A stretch of DNA of 23,512 nt from DAIOHQ01 sp036744635 (lineage in GTDB: Bacteria; Planctomycetota; Phycisphaerae; Tepidisphaerales; Tepidisphaeraceae). The stretch covers positions 1-23,512 of the forward strand of contig DAIOHQ010000049.1 of assembly GCA_036744635.1 (NCBI GenBank), read 5' to 3'. Position numbers and translations under genes: made by a program. The first letter of the stretch is position 1; every line of letters begins with the position of its first letter. The notes beneath the pieces were generated by a model. It ran no database searches. It was not told the origin of the DNA and worked only from the letters and a program-made list of their open reading frames with translations. Below are positions 22,741 to 23,512 of this stretch, piece after piece.

Positions 22741-22910
22741 AATGTCAAGGGAAATTTTGAGAGAATTGTACCCAAGTGGGGGGAGGGGCGTGGCGCGGGG
22801 AATGGGCGGCGCGACGAAAAGAAAAATCCGCAGCTATGGGCACAAATGTGAAAATTAGGTGCGTGCCCGGCACCAACTCCGCCCACGGTTCGGCGCTATA
22901 GAATGGCGCC

Positions 22911-23399
22911 ATGGGCACGGTCCAGGGCATCGTTTATTACGTGGGTCCCAAAGTTGTGCCGGCAACCCGGCCTTGCGGGGCGCTGCGCATCAACGATGGC
23001 GGGGCGCTCTGTCAGACCTTCCGCAAGGCCCTGCTGGCGGAGAAACTGGAATTCCGCGTAAATCTGCGCGTGCTGCAATTTCCGCCGCTGACCTGCCATT
23101 GGGAGAAGGCCGGCGACACCGCCTGCGTAGTCCGCTGGATGTACGGCCGGGCGGTTGAGGCGGCTACCGTCTATGTCAATGGCATCGATGCCGAGGATGA
23201 GCATGACCTGGTACACATGACGCTGACGGCACGGCGGCTGCCGATCCCGCTGTACGTGTGGCAAGACCTGATCATGCTGCGGCAACGTCCGGTCTATGCC
23301 ACGTTCCTGTTCACTCCCGCGAGCCTGGGCAATCGCGTGATCGCCACCGCCGCCCCAGCCCTGGCCAATAGCTTCTTTTCCATCCTGGGAACCGTGTAG
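22911..23399 (+). CDS. Hypothetical protein, 162 residues
   Basis: The protein begins MGTVQGIVYYVGPKVVPATR and shows alternating strands and short helices, with a hydrophobic, alanine-rich end (NRVIATAAPALANSFFSILG). It has no signal peptide and no recognisable catalytic motif. The sequence is diverse and balanced in composition, unlike the noncoding stretch before it, which supports a real gene. No clear Shine-Dalgarno sequence precedes the ATG, and no in-frame alternative is better. It is the last gene in the window and has no same-strand partner nearby. I do not recognise the family. Confidence 0.65.
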   Translation: MGTVQGIVYYVGPKVVPATRPCGALRINDGGALCQTFRKALLAEKLEFRVNLRVLQFPPLTCHWEKAGDTACVVRWMYGRAVEAATVYVNGIDAEDEHDLVHMTLTARRLPIPLYVWQDLIMLRQRPVYATFLFTPASLGNRVIATAAPALANSFFSILGTV

Positions 23400-23512
23400 A
23401 ATCGCCTGCAACGACGGCAAGATCAACAGCCCGCCGGAGGGGGGAAGGGAGGTGGAGAGGGTGGGTGCGGGAGGGAGAGGCGGAACACAGGGGGGGCTTG
23501 GGCCCTGATGGG
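23400..23512. other. Noncoding G-rich end of window
   Basis: The last 113 bases are strongly purine-rich (GGAGGGGGGAAGGGAGG and similar). I see no gene start, hairpin or repeat unit that can be supported. Confidence 0.5.

Overview
The window looks like chromosomal DNA of a GC-rich Gram-negative bacterium, most likely a planctomycete (perhaps Phycisphaerae). This is inference. It rests on a minor-pilin cluster with FTLIE-type leaders, a secreted CBM9/esterase fusion, a Uma2 protein, many genes without a clear Shine-Dalgarno sequence, and heavy loading of intergenic DNA with several families of palindromic repeats. No tRNA, rRNA, CRISPR array, integrase or intact transposase was seen.

Layout. 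1-1100 (+): the 3' part of an unknown gene and a tiny exported-protein frame that ends inside a palindromic repeat. 1349-4186 (-): a three-gene pilin operon (PilV-like, PilX-like, PilW-like) invaded by repeats. One composite palindrome lies in frame inside the leader of the last pilin. 4474-5799 (-): an MFS transporter, divergent from dapF (lysine/peptidoglycan pathway), which is followed by a Uma2 protein. 7683-8842 (-): a CsrA-like protein with an apparent internal duplication, then a phytanoyl-CoA dioxygenase-family protein. 9028-11150 (-): a small membrane protein, then a PiT phosphate transporter downstream of its DUF47/PhoU-like partner. 11311-11937 (+): a RelE-type toxin followed by an HTH antitoxin. 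11971-13925 (+): a promoter, TPP riboswitch and thiC, so thiamin pyrimidine synthesis is controlled by TPP.

13977-19262 (+) is the most interesting part. It is a compact three-gene cassette that appears less GC-rich than its surroundings: a cytosine-C5 DNA methyltransferase, a 1239-residue protein (zinc ribbon, protein kinase-like domain, AAA/STAND-like P-loop ATPase, unassigned C-terminal alpha/beta domain), and a Vsr mismatch endonuclease. It carries no recognisable restriction endonuclease. I read it as a candidate defence island in which the large protein is sensor, switch and effector. A run of eleven A bases sits exactly between the ATPase core and the C-terminal half.

19317-23399: a convergent secreted CBM9-esterase, a secreted protein of unknown function, about 700 bp of repeat-rich noncoding DNA holding a 133-bp MITE with perfect 15-bp terminal inverted repeats and 8-bp target duplications, and a final unknown protein.
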